Shown piece by piece: positions 16,066 to 24,621 of a DNA stretch of 64,000 bases. Numbering within the stretch: the first letter of the stretch is position 1; every line of letters begins with the position of its first letter. The position numbers and the translations under genes are program-made. Origin of the DNA: Planctomycetota bacterium (lineage in GTDB: Bacteria; Planctomycetota; Phycisphaerae; Phycisphaerales; UBA1924); assembly GCA_018968885.1 (NCBI GenBank), contig JAGWZK010000001.1, positions 248,001 through 312,000 of the forward strand. The letters run 5' to 3'. The notes under the pieces were generated by a model that was not told the DNA's origin, did not search any database, and saw only the letters and a list, made by a program, of their open reading frames with translations.

Positions 16066-19000
16066 TCACTCCTGTTTGGGACGCTTGTTCAACTCGCTGG
16101 CGTTAAGTTTGCGTCGACCGGCACCATACAGACTTCGGGGCTGTACGGGGCGTACGACGGGTGCAGGCATTTCTGCCGCACGCTCGATCGGCCTCTCAGG
16201 TGGCCGCTCCTTGGTCCGCTCTTGAGGTGGTGCCGGTGGCACACTGCCTTGGCCACCCTGATTGGGCCGAGGCGCTTCGCCCGACATCGCCGGACGAGAG
16301 ATCTGCGGTCGTTGCCCGCGCTGTTGATCGCGACTTTGTCGACCACCATCGCGCTGGCCGTCCCGTTGGCCGTCACGCTGGTCATCACGCTGACCTTCGC
16401 GGGGACCGCCCCGCGAACCTTGATTCTGCTGATGCATGCCCTGTTGACGTGAGTCCGGTCCACCTTGCTGGCCTTGGCCGCGGCCGCCACGACCGCCTCG
16501 CCCGCGGCGACGTCGGCGCTGTTCACCACCACCATCCTGCACGCCTTGGCCGCCATCGCCGAAGCCACTTTCGTCTTCGGCGCCCATGCCGCCATCTTCC
16601 ATGCCACCAAACTCGGCAAAGCCCAGGGGCTTTCCAAATCCGGTGGGACGACCAAAAGCCGAGCCGACGATGCGATCATCATCGCCGCGCGGCTGCTGAG
16701 GAATATTGCCTCGCTGCGGTGCGCGTCGTGGTTCATTGCCACGCAACGCCGGCGGCTCGTCGCCCCAATCACCGCCGCCGCGATTGCCATCATCGGTTGG
16801 GGCAGGCGACGGAGCGCCCATTCCTTCGGGCGCGTTTTCGCTGCGACCATCAGCCCGGCTTTCGCCCCGGCCACCACGTCCGCGGCGGCGACGGCGGCGT
16901 CCACGACGCGCTCCATCTGGCCCATTCGCGCCTTCATCATCCTGCGCATGCTGGGGCATCGAACCAGCACCATCCATACCAGCGACTGCGGGCTGGTCTA
17001 CAGGAGCGCCCGTGTTGGTCCCTGCCGGTCCGCCTTGCGGGTGCGTGACCGGCTCGCCCCATTCATCGGTGTCGTCGGCAATAGGCGCGGCGTGGGCCGG
17101 GGCGCGTTCGCCACCGCGTCCGATTTGAGTGCCGCGCCGACCGTCGTCGCGTCGGCCCTGATCACGACGCCCGGCACGACCGCCATCACGCTGATTGTCG
17201 CGAGCGGTTTCGCGCTGACCTTCGCGGTGGCCATCGCGGCGATCTTGACGTTGACCCTGACCGGCAGTCTCGCGGCCACTTTCGCGTCCTCCGTCACGCG
17301 CAGGCCGGTCATGCCGCGACTTGCCCCGGCCTCTGCCGCGCCGGTCATACTTGCCGATGTCATGAAGCGTCGGGCCGTCGAGTTGTTCGGGGCCATCGCT
17401 GCCACCTGCAGGCAACGCTTCATCAAACTCGATGGGATGCGCTGCAGGAACTTCACCATCTTCGATGGGCTCATCAGCACTGGCGACGGGCTCGTCATCA
17501 AAGACCGGAGTGTCTTCCACATCCGGCGCATCTTCGGCGAAAGAGAACTCCTGCAGGTTTTTGGGGCGCGGGGGCAAGGGCAGACGCGTCAGATCAACAT
17601 CGCCTTCGTCGTCATATGCGTAGATGGTGATGCGATCGACGGGCACCGTCTCGCTCACGCGGACATCGACGTGGCGCTCCATGAGTTTCTCAAGGCGGCC
17701 AAGCAACTGTCGCTTGTGGCTCAGCAGTTCGCTGGCGACGCGCGGGGCGACGACCATTTCGACCTTGCGGATCTTCTGGTGGCTCAGGACTGCCGCGAGT
17801 TCGCGAATCGCATCTGCCGCGACCGAGTCGGGCTTCTGGATAATGCCTCGGCCACGGCACGTTGGGCAATCGGCAAAGTGAACCGTCTCATGACTGCCAC
17901 GCATGCGCTGGCGGGTCATCTCCAAGATGCCAAAGGGCGAGATCGTGGCGATGGTGGTCTTGGCACGGTCGCGCGAGAGGCGTTCCTTGAAGCGATTCTC
18001 CACTTCCTTGCGGTTCTTGGCATCGCGCATATCGATGAGGTCGTTGGCGACGATGCCGCCCAAGTCACGCAAACGCAACTGGCGGCAGATCTCATCCACC
18101 GCCTCCAGGTTGGTCTGGAACGCGTTTTCCTCGGCATCTCGCGCATCGCGGCTCTTACCGCTGTTCACATCGATGCACACCATCGCTTCGGTCTGATCGA
18201 TCACCAGCCGGCCGCCACTGGGCAACGGCACTTCGCGTGCGTGCATCAGTGAGATCTGCGGCTCAACGCCAAAGGCGTAGAAGAGGGGCGTTTTCTCAGT
18301 GTGCAAGAGCAACTTGCACGAACTGCGCGGCGCGACGATCTTCAGGAATCGTGCCGCACGTTGCAGGGCCTGCTCGTTGTCGATGATGACTTCATCGATT
18401 TCGCTGGTCAGCATGTCGCGCAGGGCGCGTACCAGAAGGTCGCTTTCGGAATAGAGCAAGCGCGTCTTGCCACTTCCTTCGGCCAGGCGGCGCTCCATGT
18501 CTTTCCAGAGACGCATCAGGTACGCCAGGTCGCGCTTCAATTCCGTCTTGGTGCGGTCCATTCCCGCCGTACGGAGAATGAAGCCGAACCCCTCGGGGAG
18601 ATCAAGCTGATCGAGAATCTCACGCATCTTGCGGCGTTGATCCTCATCCTCGACCTTGCGCGAGACGCCCACGTTGTCCATGAAGGGCATCATCACCAGG
18701 AAGCGCCCGGGGATCGAGAGGTAGCTGGTCAGCGTCGGGCCTTTGGTGCCCACGCCTTCCTTCAGCACTTGCACGAGAATCTCGTGGCCACGCTTCAGCG
18801 CATCCTGCATCGCCGGGCGCTCGCGCCGCGGAGTCTTGTGCCCGACCTTTTCAATGCCATCTTCAGGATCACCACCCGGGAAATAGCGCGGGTGCAGGTC
18901 CGAGACGTGCAGGAAACCATTTTCGGGAATTCCGAAATCGACAAACGCCGCCTGAATCGACGGCTCCACGTTGGAGACCTTGGCCAGATAGATGTTTCCC

Positions 19001-19119
19001 ACCCGGCTTGCGGAACTGAATTTTTCAACGTGCAGCTCTTCGAGCTTGCCGTCTTCCACGATCGCCACGCGGCACTCTTCGCCGGGGACGTAATTGATCA
19101 ACATCTGAGACTTTGCCAT
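16066..19119 (-). CDS. rne: Ribonuclease E/G family endoribonuclease with long RG-rich tail
   Basis: 1017 residues. S1-like domain about 36-145 (RVGNIYLAKVSNVEPSIQAA), RNase H-like and catalytic core with IDVNSG at 316-321 (Asp317) and NDLIDM ending at 364 (Asp363), the pair equivalent to the metal-binding aspartates of E. coli RNase E. The zinc-link is CPTCRGRG with Cys418 and Cys421. From about residue 540 the protein is disordered, acidic first, then packed with RG, RD and QRDGQRDG-type repeats (roughly 16100-17330 in the DNA), ending in RRKLNASELNKRPKQE. It initiates bulk mRNA decay and rRNA/tRNA processing; the tail is expected to bind RNA or assemble a degradosome. Long gene-free leader upstream. 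Confidence 0.93.
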   Translation of the reverse strand: MAKSQMLINYVPGEECRVAIVEDGKLEELHVEKFSSASRVGNIYLAKVSNVEPSIQAAFVDFGIPENGFLHVSDLHPRYFPGGDPEDGIEKVGHKTPRRERPAMQDALKRGHEILVQVLKEGVGTKGPTLTSYLSIPGRFLVMMPFMDNVGVSRKVEDEDQRRKMREILDQLDLPEGFGFILRTAGMDRTKTELKRDLAYLMRLWKDMERRLAEGSGKTRLLYSESDLLVRALRDMLTSEIDEVIIDNEQALQRAARFLKIVAPRSSCKLLLHTEKTPLFYAFGVEPQISLMHAREVPLPSGGRLVIDQTEAMVCIDVNSGKSRDARDAEENAFQTNLEAVDEICRQLRLRDLGGIVANDLIDMRDAKNRKEVENRFKERLSRDRAKTTIATISPFGILEMTRQRMRGSHETVHFADCPTCRGRGIIQKPDSVAADAIRELAAVLSHQKIRKVEMVVAPRVASELLSHKRQLLGRLEKLMERHVDVRVSETVPVDRITIYAYDDEGDVDLTRLPLPPRPKNLQEFSFAEDAPDVEDTPVFDDEPVASADEPIEDGEVPAAHPIEFDEALPAGGSDGPEQLDGPTLHDIGKYDRRGRGRGKSRHDRPARDGGRESGRETAGQGQRQDRRDGHREGQRETARDNQRDGGRAGRRDQGRRDDGRRGTQIGRGGERAPAHAAPIADDTDEWGEPVTHPQGGPAGTNTGAPVDQPAVAGMDGAGSMPQHAQDDEGANGPDGARRGRRRRRRGRGGRGESRADGRSENAPEGMGAPSPAPTDDGNRGGGDWGDEPPALRGNEPRRAPQRGNIPQQPRGDDDRIVGSAFGRPTGFGKPLGFAEFGGMEDGGMGAEDESGFGDGGQGVQDGGGEQRRRRRGRGGRGGRGQGQQGGPDSRQQGMHQQNQGSRGGPREGQRDDQRDGQRDGQRDGGRQSRDQQRGQRPQISRPAMSGEAPRPNQGGQGSVPPAPPQERTKERPPERPIERAAEMPAPVVRPVQPRSLYGAGRRKLNASELNKRPKQE

Positions 19120-19791
19120 CGCGAGCCAACCTTTCGGGCCTGGTCTGATCTAGTCAGCCACTGACCCACTTTGCTCGCGGCAATCGATCTATCTGCCAGG
19201 AGAAGAGAACTCTTCTCCCCAAAAGCACTCACACCCTGAATCGTCCGAAGCGGCCGTCATCAATCTGGTCGCGATGAATGTCATCGCGGGCAAACCGACG
19301 CTCAACGCAGGCACTCATCAGCGCTCGTCCAAATTGAACGAGCACTCTGCCCACGCGGTGCACACTGCAGGTTGTTCCGGCCCATTCAGCACGAGTCGAA
19401 AAATCCGAAGCGACCTCATCGCGACGGGTTGTCGAACCTCGAACCACCACGCTCATCGGGCCACACGCGGTCGATGCACGCCCAGTCAACAGGGCTGAAT
19501 CGTGCGCGGCATCGCGAACGACGGAAGGTGTCTGAATCTGGAGGGAACGGGCCTGCACAGCGGCTCTTTCGTCCGGCGATCAAGGCATGCCGATCGGCCT
19601 GCCGCGCACGGAACACATGTCCTGATTCCGAATTCCAGTCATCGCGGCACACCCGCGGACCAGAATCCGTTGTTTTGTCTGGCCGATCAACGCGACCGGC
19701 CTGAAAGGTCGAACCTCGCCGCTAAGCGAAATCCGCTCTCACTGTAGCCCCCGACACCTCGGTCCATTCAGAGTGGACACAACCACACCAA
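19120..19791 (-). promoter_or_regulatory. 672-base gene-free leader upstream of rne with two strong hairpins
   Basis: No convincing reading frame on either strand. Two near-perfect hairpins lie close to the rne start: GGAGAAGAG/CTCTTCTCC at 19199-19218 and CGCGATGA/TCATCGCG with a 3-base loop at 19270-19288. Neither is followed by a U-run, so they are not simple terminators. RNase E mRNAs in gammaproteobacteria carry structured 5' leaders that the enzyme cleaves for autoregulation; a similar role here is inference. I looked for RNase P RNA, tmRNA, SRP RNA and tRNA signatures and saw none. Confidence 0.4.
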
Positions 19792-20061
19792 TTATTTCCT
19801 TGGCTCATTGCCTGGAATGGGCATGGCTTCCTTGGCCTTGAGGACTGCCTGGATGAACTCTTCAGGAACGTGCTCCAGGGCGGGCTCCTGCTTTGGGCAG
19901 CAGCACTTCTTCCCCATTTTGATGGCGGCTCGGTAATCGTCGAGGAACTTTTTGCACGGGGGGCATAGTTTGAGGTGTAGATCAAACATCAGCCGCTGGT
20001 GCATAGGAAGCGTGCCCTGGTCGTACTCTGTCAGGAAGTCGATGAGTGATTTGCAATTCAC
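19792..20061 (-). CDS. Zinc-binding anti-sigma factor (ZAS/zf-HC2 type)
   Basis: 89 residues. The ZAS motif H-x3-C-x2-C is present as HLKLCPPC within the helix ending KFLDDYR, preceded by DFLTEYDQGTLPMHQRLMFD. A second cysteine cluster (KKCCCPKQ) follows, which could add metal or redox sensing. No membrane segment is seen, so this is a soluble anti-sigma like RsrA/ChrR. Its start overlaps the stop of the sigma gene by four bases, so the pair is translationally coupled. Expected role: hold the ECF sigma inactive until a signal (possibly thiol oxidation) releases it. Confidence 0.85.
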   Translation of the reverse strand: MNCKSLIDFLTEYDQGTLPMHQRLMFDLHLKLCPPCKKFLDDYRAAIKMGKKCCCPKQEPALEHVPEEFIQAVLKAKEAMPIPGNEPRK

Positions 20062-20711
20062 GATGGGGCGACCTCCCTTCCTCGCAGACGATCGAGCTTG
20101 GCTTCCAGCAACTGCTTGAGGGCCAGACGGGCCCTGTGCAGACGAGTTTTGACGGCCCCGGCTGTCAGGTCCAGCATCTGGGCCACCTGATCTGTATCGA
20201 GTTCTTCGATATCCCGCAGCAGCAGAACTTCGCGGTATTGCTCAGGCAATTCGTGAATTGTGGCTCGCACCAGTTCACGGGATTCCTTGCGATGCAGCGC
20301 ATCTTCTGCGGTTTCAGATAATCTGCCTTCTTGCGAACCTTCGCTGACGCGATGGCCGCTGGAATCAAATGTCGGCAACATCGATTCGATCTGGGCCTCC
20401 GGCCTGCGGCTCTTGGCCCGTAACTTCATCAGGCAGGCGTTGACCACGATCCGATGCAGCCAGGTAGAAAGCTTGGAATTTCCATCGAACCGGCCAATAG
20501 CTTTGAACGCCGAGAGGTACGCATCCTGCAATGCATCCATGGCGTCGGATTCGGAGGGGAAAAACCGCCGCGCCACGGCCAGCAGCCGCGGGCTGTTCTC
20601 ACGCACCAATTCCTCAAAAGCGCGGCTTTCACCTGCCTGCAGACGACGCACCAGCTCGCGTTCCCGCGAGTCGTCAACCATCGGATTGGAAGTGGAGGAA
20701 ACCTGACTCAT
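20058..20711 (-). CDS. ECF RNA polymerase sigma factor
   Basis: 217 residues from the ATG at 20711 (MSQVSSTSNPMVDDSREREL); the frame is open further upstream to 20822, but those residues are not sigma-like. Region 2: RAFEELVRENSPRLLAVARR then DAMDALQDAYLSAFKAIGRF and LSTWLHRIVVNACLMKLR. Region 4: LPEQYREVLLLRDIEELDT and QVAQMLDLTAGAVKTRLHRA. A linker of roughly 50 residues between them is long for the class. It directs RNA polymerase to a regulon controlled by the downstream zinc anti-sigma. No good ribosome-binding site precedes the chosen start. Confidence 0.9.
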   Translation of the reverse strand: MSQVSSTSNPMVDDSRERELVRRLQAGESRAFEELVRENSPRLLAVARRFFPSESDAMDALQDAYLSAFKAIGRFDGNSKLSTWLHRIVVNACLMKLRAKSRRPEAQIESMLPTFDSSGHRVSEGSQEGRLSETAEDALHRKESRELVRATIHELPEQYREVLLLRDIEELDTDQVAQMLDLTAGAVKTRLHRARLALKQLLEAKLDRLRGREVAPS

Positions 20712-21160
20712 GCGCGAGGAGGACCGACCACCTTTGGCGGCAGTACGAGGGTACCACAAGCACTTGGCGGCGTGCTTCAGGTGAGGTATTAGGTATTGGG
20801 AAGGCAGGCAGTTCGCTGTCACGTGAAGTTTGATGCCGCAAAGAAGGGCGGGTGACCCCTCGTTTATTGGTTATCGGGCACAAAAAACTTCAAGTGAAGT
20901 CCCCCTTTCAGATTCAACCTCCGAGGTGGGTCTGTGCCGATAACCCCCTGAGTTCGGGTGTCGGCGGCTCAGGACGGGCCGCATCGGGCATTCGGATTGT
21001 GGAAACGGGCAAAGTCTGCGGGTTGTTTGGCATCGATGCTGGTTTCTGTGTGGAGATTGGTCATGCCGCAGTATTGAGCTGGGCGTGGCTGGTCGATGAG
21101 GCCAAGCGCGAATTACGCGCGAACCTCGCCCGGGCATGTGCTCTCTTGGGGAAGGATCCC
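20712..21160. other. 449-base intergenic region between ECF sigma gene and small ORF
   Basis: Shared upstream region of divergent genes. Visible: inverted repeat ACTTCA-AG-TGAAGT at 20887-20900, a second copy of the half-site TGAAGT at 20824-20829, and a short direct repeat (AGGTATT twice) near 20785. These could be operator elements for sigma-gene autoregulation; no consensus promoter stands out. An open frame covering this stretch (from 20852) lacks protein-like character before 21161. Confidence 0.3.
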
Positions 21161-21484
21161 ATGAATCTTCGACTCGTGACTGATGACACTCGTTCGGCGT
21201 TGGATCCAATTCCATTTCCTGTGAACGCGGTTCGCGCCCTGGGCCAGCCCAAGGAGAGCCGCGGCCCCGCCAAGACCGACTCTCACACAGCCGGGCGGAT
21301 CAGCCCATCGTGGTGGGGTCGTGAGCACAACGAAGGCCACGAAGACTCTTTGGATGCGATCACCAACGTGCACCAGGCCCTTGCACGGGTCGATGCCACC
21401 ATGAGTGAACTGACTGAGGACGTGGAGCGCGTCCTCGCCAGCCCGTTCCTGACTCGCGATGACGATGGCCCGCGCGCGGCTTAA
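21161..21484 (+). CDS. Small hypothetical protein
   Basis: 107 residues beginning MNLRLVTDDTRSALDPIPF, with a purine-rich GGGGAAGG ribosome-binding site about 5 bases upstream. The frame remains open far upstream, but the internal Met is the best-supported start. The C-terminal third (HEDSLDAITNVHQALARVDA then TMSELTEDVERVLASPF) is predicted helical and heptad-like, so a short coiled coil is possible. No family recognised, and there is no signal peptide or membrane helix. It lies convergent to the phosphatase gene. Confidence 0.4.
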   Translation: MNLRLVTDDTRSALDPIPFPVNAVRALGQPKESRGPAKTDSHTAGRISPSWWGREHNEGHEDSLDAITNVHQALARVDATMSELTEDVERVLASPFLTRDDDGPRAA

Positions 21485-21559
21485 TCACTTTCCGTGCACG
21501 ACCTGAGCGTGTGCCCGCGCATCGATGGAACTTAAAGCAGCACTCAGGCCATGGGCCAT

Positions 21560-23383
21560 TCAGGCACCGGGCTTCTCTCCTACCCGCAGCACCACCATGG
21601 TTTCGTCATCAAAGCGGGTCTTGAGACCGGCGAACTTGCGCACTTCCCATTGCACCAATTCCACGATGCGTGCGGCGTTGGCGTCGGGCTCGGAGTTGAG
21701 AATGGCCAGAAGGGCTTGACGGAGCCGCGTGCGGCCGAAGCGTTCATTGGCAAAACTGCGTGCATCGATGATGCCATCGGTGTAGGCCAGCAGCACATCA
21801 CGGGCGTGCAGGTCAAAGACGCCGCGCTGATAGCGCTGATGAGGGTCGATGCCGACGGCCATGCCGCCGACACCCAATTCGTCAATGTCGGCTTCCTTGG
21901 GGGCGCGCTTGGAGTTTTTGGCAGGCATGCGCACCACCATGGGTGGTTCATGTCCCGCGCTGCAGTACGTCAGTCGCAGTTTGGCTGGATCGATGACGCC
22001 GTACCACAGCGTGGAGAATTCGCGTTCATGGGTGTCGCGGCACATCGCGACATTGACTCGAGCGACCACCTCGTCCAGGTCATAGAGATCCTGCACGTAC
22101 GCGCGAAGACTGGCGCGGACGCTGCTCATCAGCAGGGCCGCCGCGACACCCTTGCCTGAGACATCGCCGATAGCGATGCCAAGATGACCGTGGAGTTCAA
22201 AGAGGTCGTAGAAGTCGCCACCGAGTTCCAGTGAGGGTGTGTACTTGGCGGCAACATCCAAGCGCGGCAACGTCGGGGCCGTGCGAGGCAGCATGCGGCG
22301 CTGCACATCGATGGCGAGTTCCATCTGCCTCTGGGCTTTGGCGCGATCCTGCTGCAGGCGCAGCAGGCGCGACTGCTCGATAGCGACAGCGGCCTGATCG
22401 GCGATGGACTTGAGCAGGCGCTTGTCTTGATCGGTGAAGGAACGGCGCGATTTGGCGTACAGGCGAATCACGCCGATGGGCTGAGACTGAAAGAGGAGCC
22501 CTGCGTTGATGGCGGTGATCAGTCCCTCGGTGTGCACGCGGTCGATCAGCAGAATGCGCGGATCGGTGGTGAGGTCGTCGCAGATCACGATTTCACCCTT
22601 GAGGGCGAGCTTGTCGAATTCACGATCCTTGCTGACAGGTCGGGGATCGCGCAGCCACTCGCTGGAAAGATTGCGCCAGGCGACGTGCTGCAGATCCGCC
22701 TCGTCTTGAGACAGCACGCCATCGGCATCTTCCTTAAAGAGGACAATGTTCCCGGCGTCCAGCCCCAGAACATCGAGGGCGGACTCCAGCGCGACGGAGA
22801 GGATGCGTTCCACGCTATCGGCGCGGCTGATCATGTTGCCGAGCTTGTGCAGAACCTGCAGCTCGTGCATGCGATCGCGAACCTCGGCTTCGTAGCCGAC
22901 GAGTTCTGCGCTGGTGTTGGCCAAGAGCTCGACGGCCGCCGCGAGCTTTTCGCGCGACTGCTCGCACAAGGTGGGTGCGCCTGGGCGAATGACCAGCGAG
23001 CCGATGGTGTCGCCGCTGAGCTTGAGAGGGAAGTAGAGATTGGCCGGGTCGCAGGCGCGCTGTGGGCCATCATCAAGGACCTGCCAAGGGTGAGAGGGGT
23101 CGGCGGCGGGAGTGATGAGCCAGCCCCGAGCGTCGCGCAGCTCAATTTCGACACCCACCATCTGCGTCAGTTGGCTGACCAGGCGTGCCAAAGAGCCATC
23201 GGTCAGGTAGTCGGTGATGGAGGGGCGGTTTGATAGCGCGGGGCTGGTCGACCCGGCGGCGGCCAGGAGCGAAGCAGTGGGGGATTGGGTGGGTAAAGGG
23301 GTGTGCACGAATGAACGCCGCGAAGGGATGTGGAGGGATGACTGCTGAAGCAAATTGGATCGGGTTTTGGTGTGAATCGTCAC
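21560..23383 (-). CDS. GAF-domain PP2C/SpoIIE-type serine phosphatase
   Basis: 607 residues. After a variable N-terminus, about 60-170 resembles a small-ligand sensor of the PocR type (LARLVSQLTQMVGVEIELRD). A GAF domain follows at roughly 190-335 (VERILSVALESALDVLGLDA through SIADQAAVAIEQSRLL), a short coiled coil, then the SpoIIE/RsbU-type PP2C domain with AKYTPSLELGGDFYDLF, IGDVSGKGVAAALLMS, CSAGHEPPMVV and AYTDGIIDAR carrying the metal-binding aspartates. Such proteins dephosphorylate anti-sigma antagonists in partner-switching stress pathways. No partner kinase or antagonist is in this window. Confidence 0.88.
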   Translation of the reverse strand: MTIHTKTRSNLLQQSSLHIPSRRSFVHTPLPTQSPTASLLAAAGSTSPALSNRPSITDYLTDGSLARLVSQLTQMVGVEIELRDARGWLITPAADPSHPWQVLDDGPQRACDPANLYFPLKLSGDTIGSLVIRPGAPTLCEQSREKLAAAVELLANTSAELVGYEAEVRDRMHELQVLHKLGNMISRADSVERILSVALESALDVLGLDAGNIVLFKEDADGVLSQDEADLQHVAWRNLSSEWLRDPRPVSKDREFDKLALKGEIVICDDLTTDPRILLIDRVHTEGLITAINAGLLFQSQPIGVIRLYAKSRRSFTDQDKRLLKSIADQAAVAIEQSRLLRLQQDRAKAQRQMELAIDVQRRMLPRTAPTLPRLDVAAKYTPSLELGGDFYDLFELHGHLGIAIGDVSGKGVAAALLMSSVRASLRAYVQDLYDLDEVVARVNVAMCRDTHEREFSTLWYGVIDPAKLRLTYCSAGHEPPMVVRMPAKNSKRAPKEADIDELGVGGMAVGIDPHQRYQRGVFDLHARDVLLAYTDGIIDARSFANERFGRTRLRQALLAILNSEPDANAARIVELVQWEVRKFAGLKTRFDDETMVVLRVGEKPGA

Positions 23384-23460
23384 GCGAGATTGGACGGAAA
23401 GCAGGGCGGTGAGTTGCAGGGGCCGAAGATTGAGAGGATTGATGGGTCAAAGATCCAAAC

Positions 23461-23489
23461 ATTATACAAACAATTAGTGCTGGTGTCAA
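23461..23489 (-). promoter_or_regulatory. Consensus sigma-70 promoter for the SpoIIE-type phosphatase gene
   Basis: Read on the minus strand: TTGACA (23484-23489), 17-base spacer, TATAAT (23461-23466). Both hexamers and the spacing are perfect. The expected transcription start is near 23454, giving a leader of about 70 bases. The rest of the 308-base gap (23384-23691) shows only the ribosome-binding site GAGGAGG (about 23676-23682) of the next plus-strand gene. Confidence 0.85.
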
Positions 23490-23691
23490 CCCATCGAAAC
23501 ACGACCGGGCCGCGCGTTCGAGCGCGAACCCGCCGCGGGCCAATTCCGAACTAGATTTAACCTCAGGGGGCCCGACGAAAAGTTATAGGACTTTGAATCG
23601 ATTTGTCCTCCTGTGGCGATGTATTGGGCAACAATCGCATCTTCCCGGGCTACGGATTCGCCCGGGGGTTATACGAGGAGGATGGATCACC

Positions 23692-24525
23692 ATGGCCAAT
23701 CCAGTGTTGACCAGAGGTTTTGAAAACGGCGGCACCTCGCGCGGCATCAGCGCGGGCAACGTCTATGGCAATTTCACCATGCCGCAGAACAGCCGCATGG
23801 TCGCCGAATCGTCCAACACGATGACGATTCAGGGCACGGTGAATAAGAGCGCGATCCTGCTCGGGCTGGCCATGTCCACCGGCGTCGTCTCGTTGTACCT
23901 TGCCGCGAACCAGCACCCCCTTGCTGGCGCGACGTGGGTCGGCGGCATGATCGTGTCGCTTGTCGTCGGCCTGATTCTGTGCTTTGCCCCCAAGGCATCG
24001 CCGTTCCTTGCGCCCGTCTTCGCACTCGCCAAGGGCCTGGCGATCGGTGGCTTCTCAGTGTGGATCGCAAGTCAGGGCAAGGCCGGCAAGAGCTTTGACC
24101 TCGGCCTGATCTCGGTCGCGCTTCTCATCACCTTTGGCGTCTTTGGTGGCCTGCTCGCGGCGTACTCGTTCCGCTTCATTCGCGTCGGCCCCACCGCCAT
24201 GAAAATGGTCTTTGCCGGCACGCTGGGCATTGCCCTCATCGGCCTGGTGACGATGGGGCTGTCACTCTTTGGCGTCAACGTCAGTTGGCTGTGGAAGCTC
24301 TACGCCGTGGATGGCACCGGTGGCCTCATCGGTATCGGCTTCAGCATCTTCTGCATCGTCATGGCTGCGTTCAACCTGGTGATCTCTTTCCAGGTGATCG
24401 AAGAAGGCGTGCAGATGGGCGCACCTAAGTACATGGAGTGGTACGGCGCGTACGGCCTCCTGGTCGAAGTGATCTGGCTGTATGTCGAGATCCTCCGCCT
24501 GCTCGCCAAGCTTCGCAATCGCTAA
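23692..24525 (+). CDS. Bax inhibitor-1/YccA family membrane protein
   Basis: 277 residues from the ATG at 23692, which follows a strong GAGGAGG; the frame is open upstream without support. A soluble N-terminus of about 55 residues (MANPVLTRGFENGG, MTIQGTVNKSAILL) precedes seven hydrophobic segments. The spacing and the sequences AILLGLAMSTGVVSLYLA, FSVWIASQGKAGKSF and YGAYGLLVEVIWLYVEILRL match the YccA-like branch of the BI-1 (LFG/TMBIM) family. These are inner-membrane proteins implicated in ion (Ca2+/H+) leak and in modulating FtsH. The gene is monocistronic, ending at a strong terminator. Confidence 0.88.
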   Translation: MANPVLTRGFENGGTSRGISAGNVYGNFTMPQNSRMVAESSNTMTIQGTVNKSAILLGLAMSTGVVSLYLAANQHPLAGATWVGGMIVSLVVGLILCFAPKASPFLAPVFALAKGLAIGGFSVWIASQGKAGKSFDLGLISVALLITFGVFGGLLAAYSFRFIRVGPTAMKMVFAGTLGIALIGLVTMGLSLFGVNVSWLWKLYAVDGTGGLIGIGFSIFCIVMAAFNLVISFQVIEEGVQMGAPKYMEWYGAYGLLVEVIWLYVEILRLLAKLRNR

Positions 24526-24545
24526 GTTACAGACACGAACCTCAA

Positions 24546-24570
24546 ACCCCGGCTTTGGGCCGGGGTTTTT
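24546..24570 (+). terminator. Rho-independent terminator of the BI-1 family gene
   Basis: Perfect 8-bp stem ACCCCGGC/GCCGGGGT with loop TTTGG and a run of five T, 20 bases after the stop codon. Confidence 0.95.
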
Positions 24571-24583
24571 GTTGTTGCAAGGC

Positions 24584-24610
24584 ATAGCAATATTTGCTAT
24601 TCTTTGCTAT
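24584..24610 (+). promoter_or_regulatory. ParD autoregulatory operator (three phased half-sites)
   Basis: ATAGCAA (24584-24590), TTGCTAT (24594-24600), TTGCTAT (24604-24610). The first two form a perfect inverted repeat around TAT; the third is a direct copy. All three are phased exactly 10 bp apart, one helical turn. The array ends one base before the AGGAG ribosome-binding site of the parD gene. Such arrays are what ribbon-helix-helix antitoxins bind cooperatively. Confidence 0.7.
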
Positions 24611-24621
24611 AGGAGCATGAC

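Noticed and set aside
16465-18252. 595-codon plus-strand open frame
   Set aside because: Antisense shadow of the RNase E coding region, including its repeat tail.
19229-19558. Minus-strand open frame in the rne leader region
   Set aside because: No ribosome-binding site, composition unlike protein, and overlapping frames on the other strand of equal length; more likely non-coding leader.
20852-21160. N-terminal extension of the small ORF at 21161
   Set aside because: The extension has irregular composition and crosses a likely regulatory region; the internal ATG has a good ribosome-binding site.
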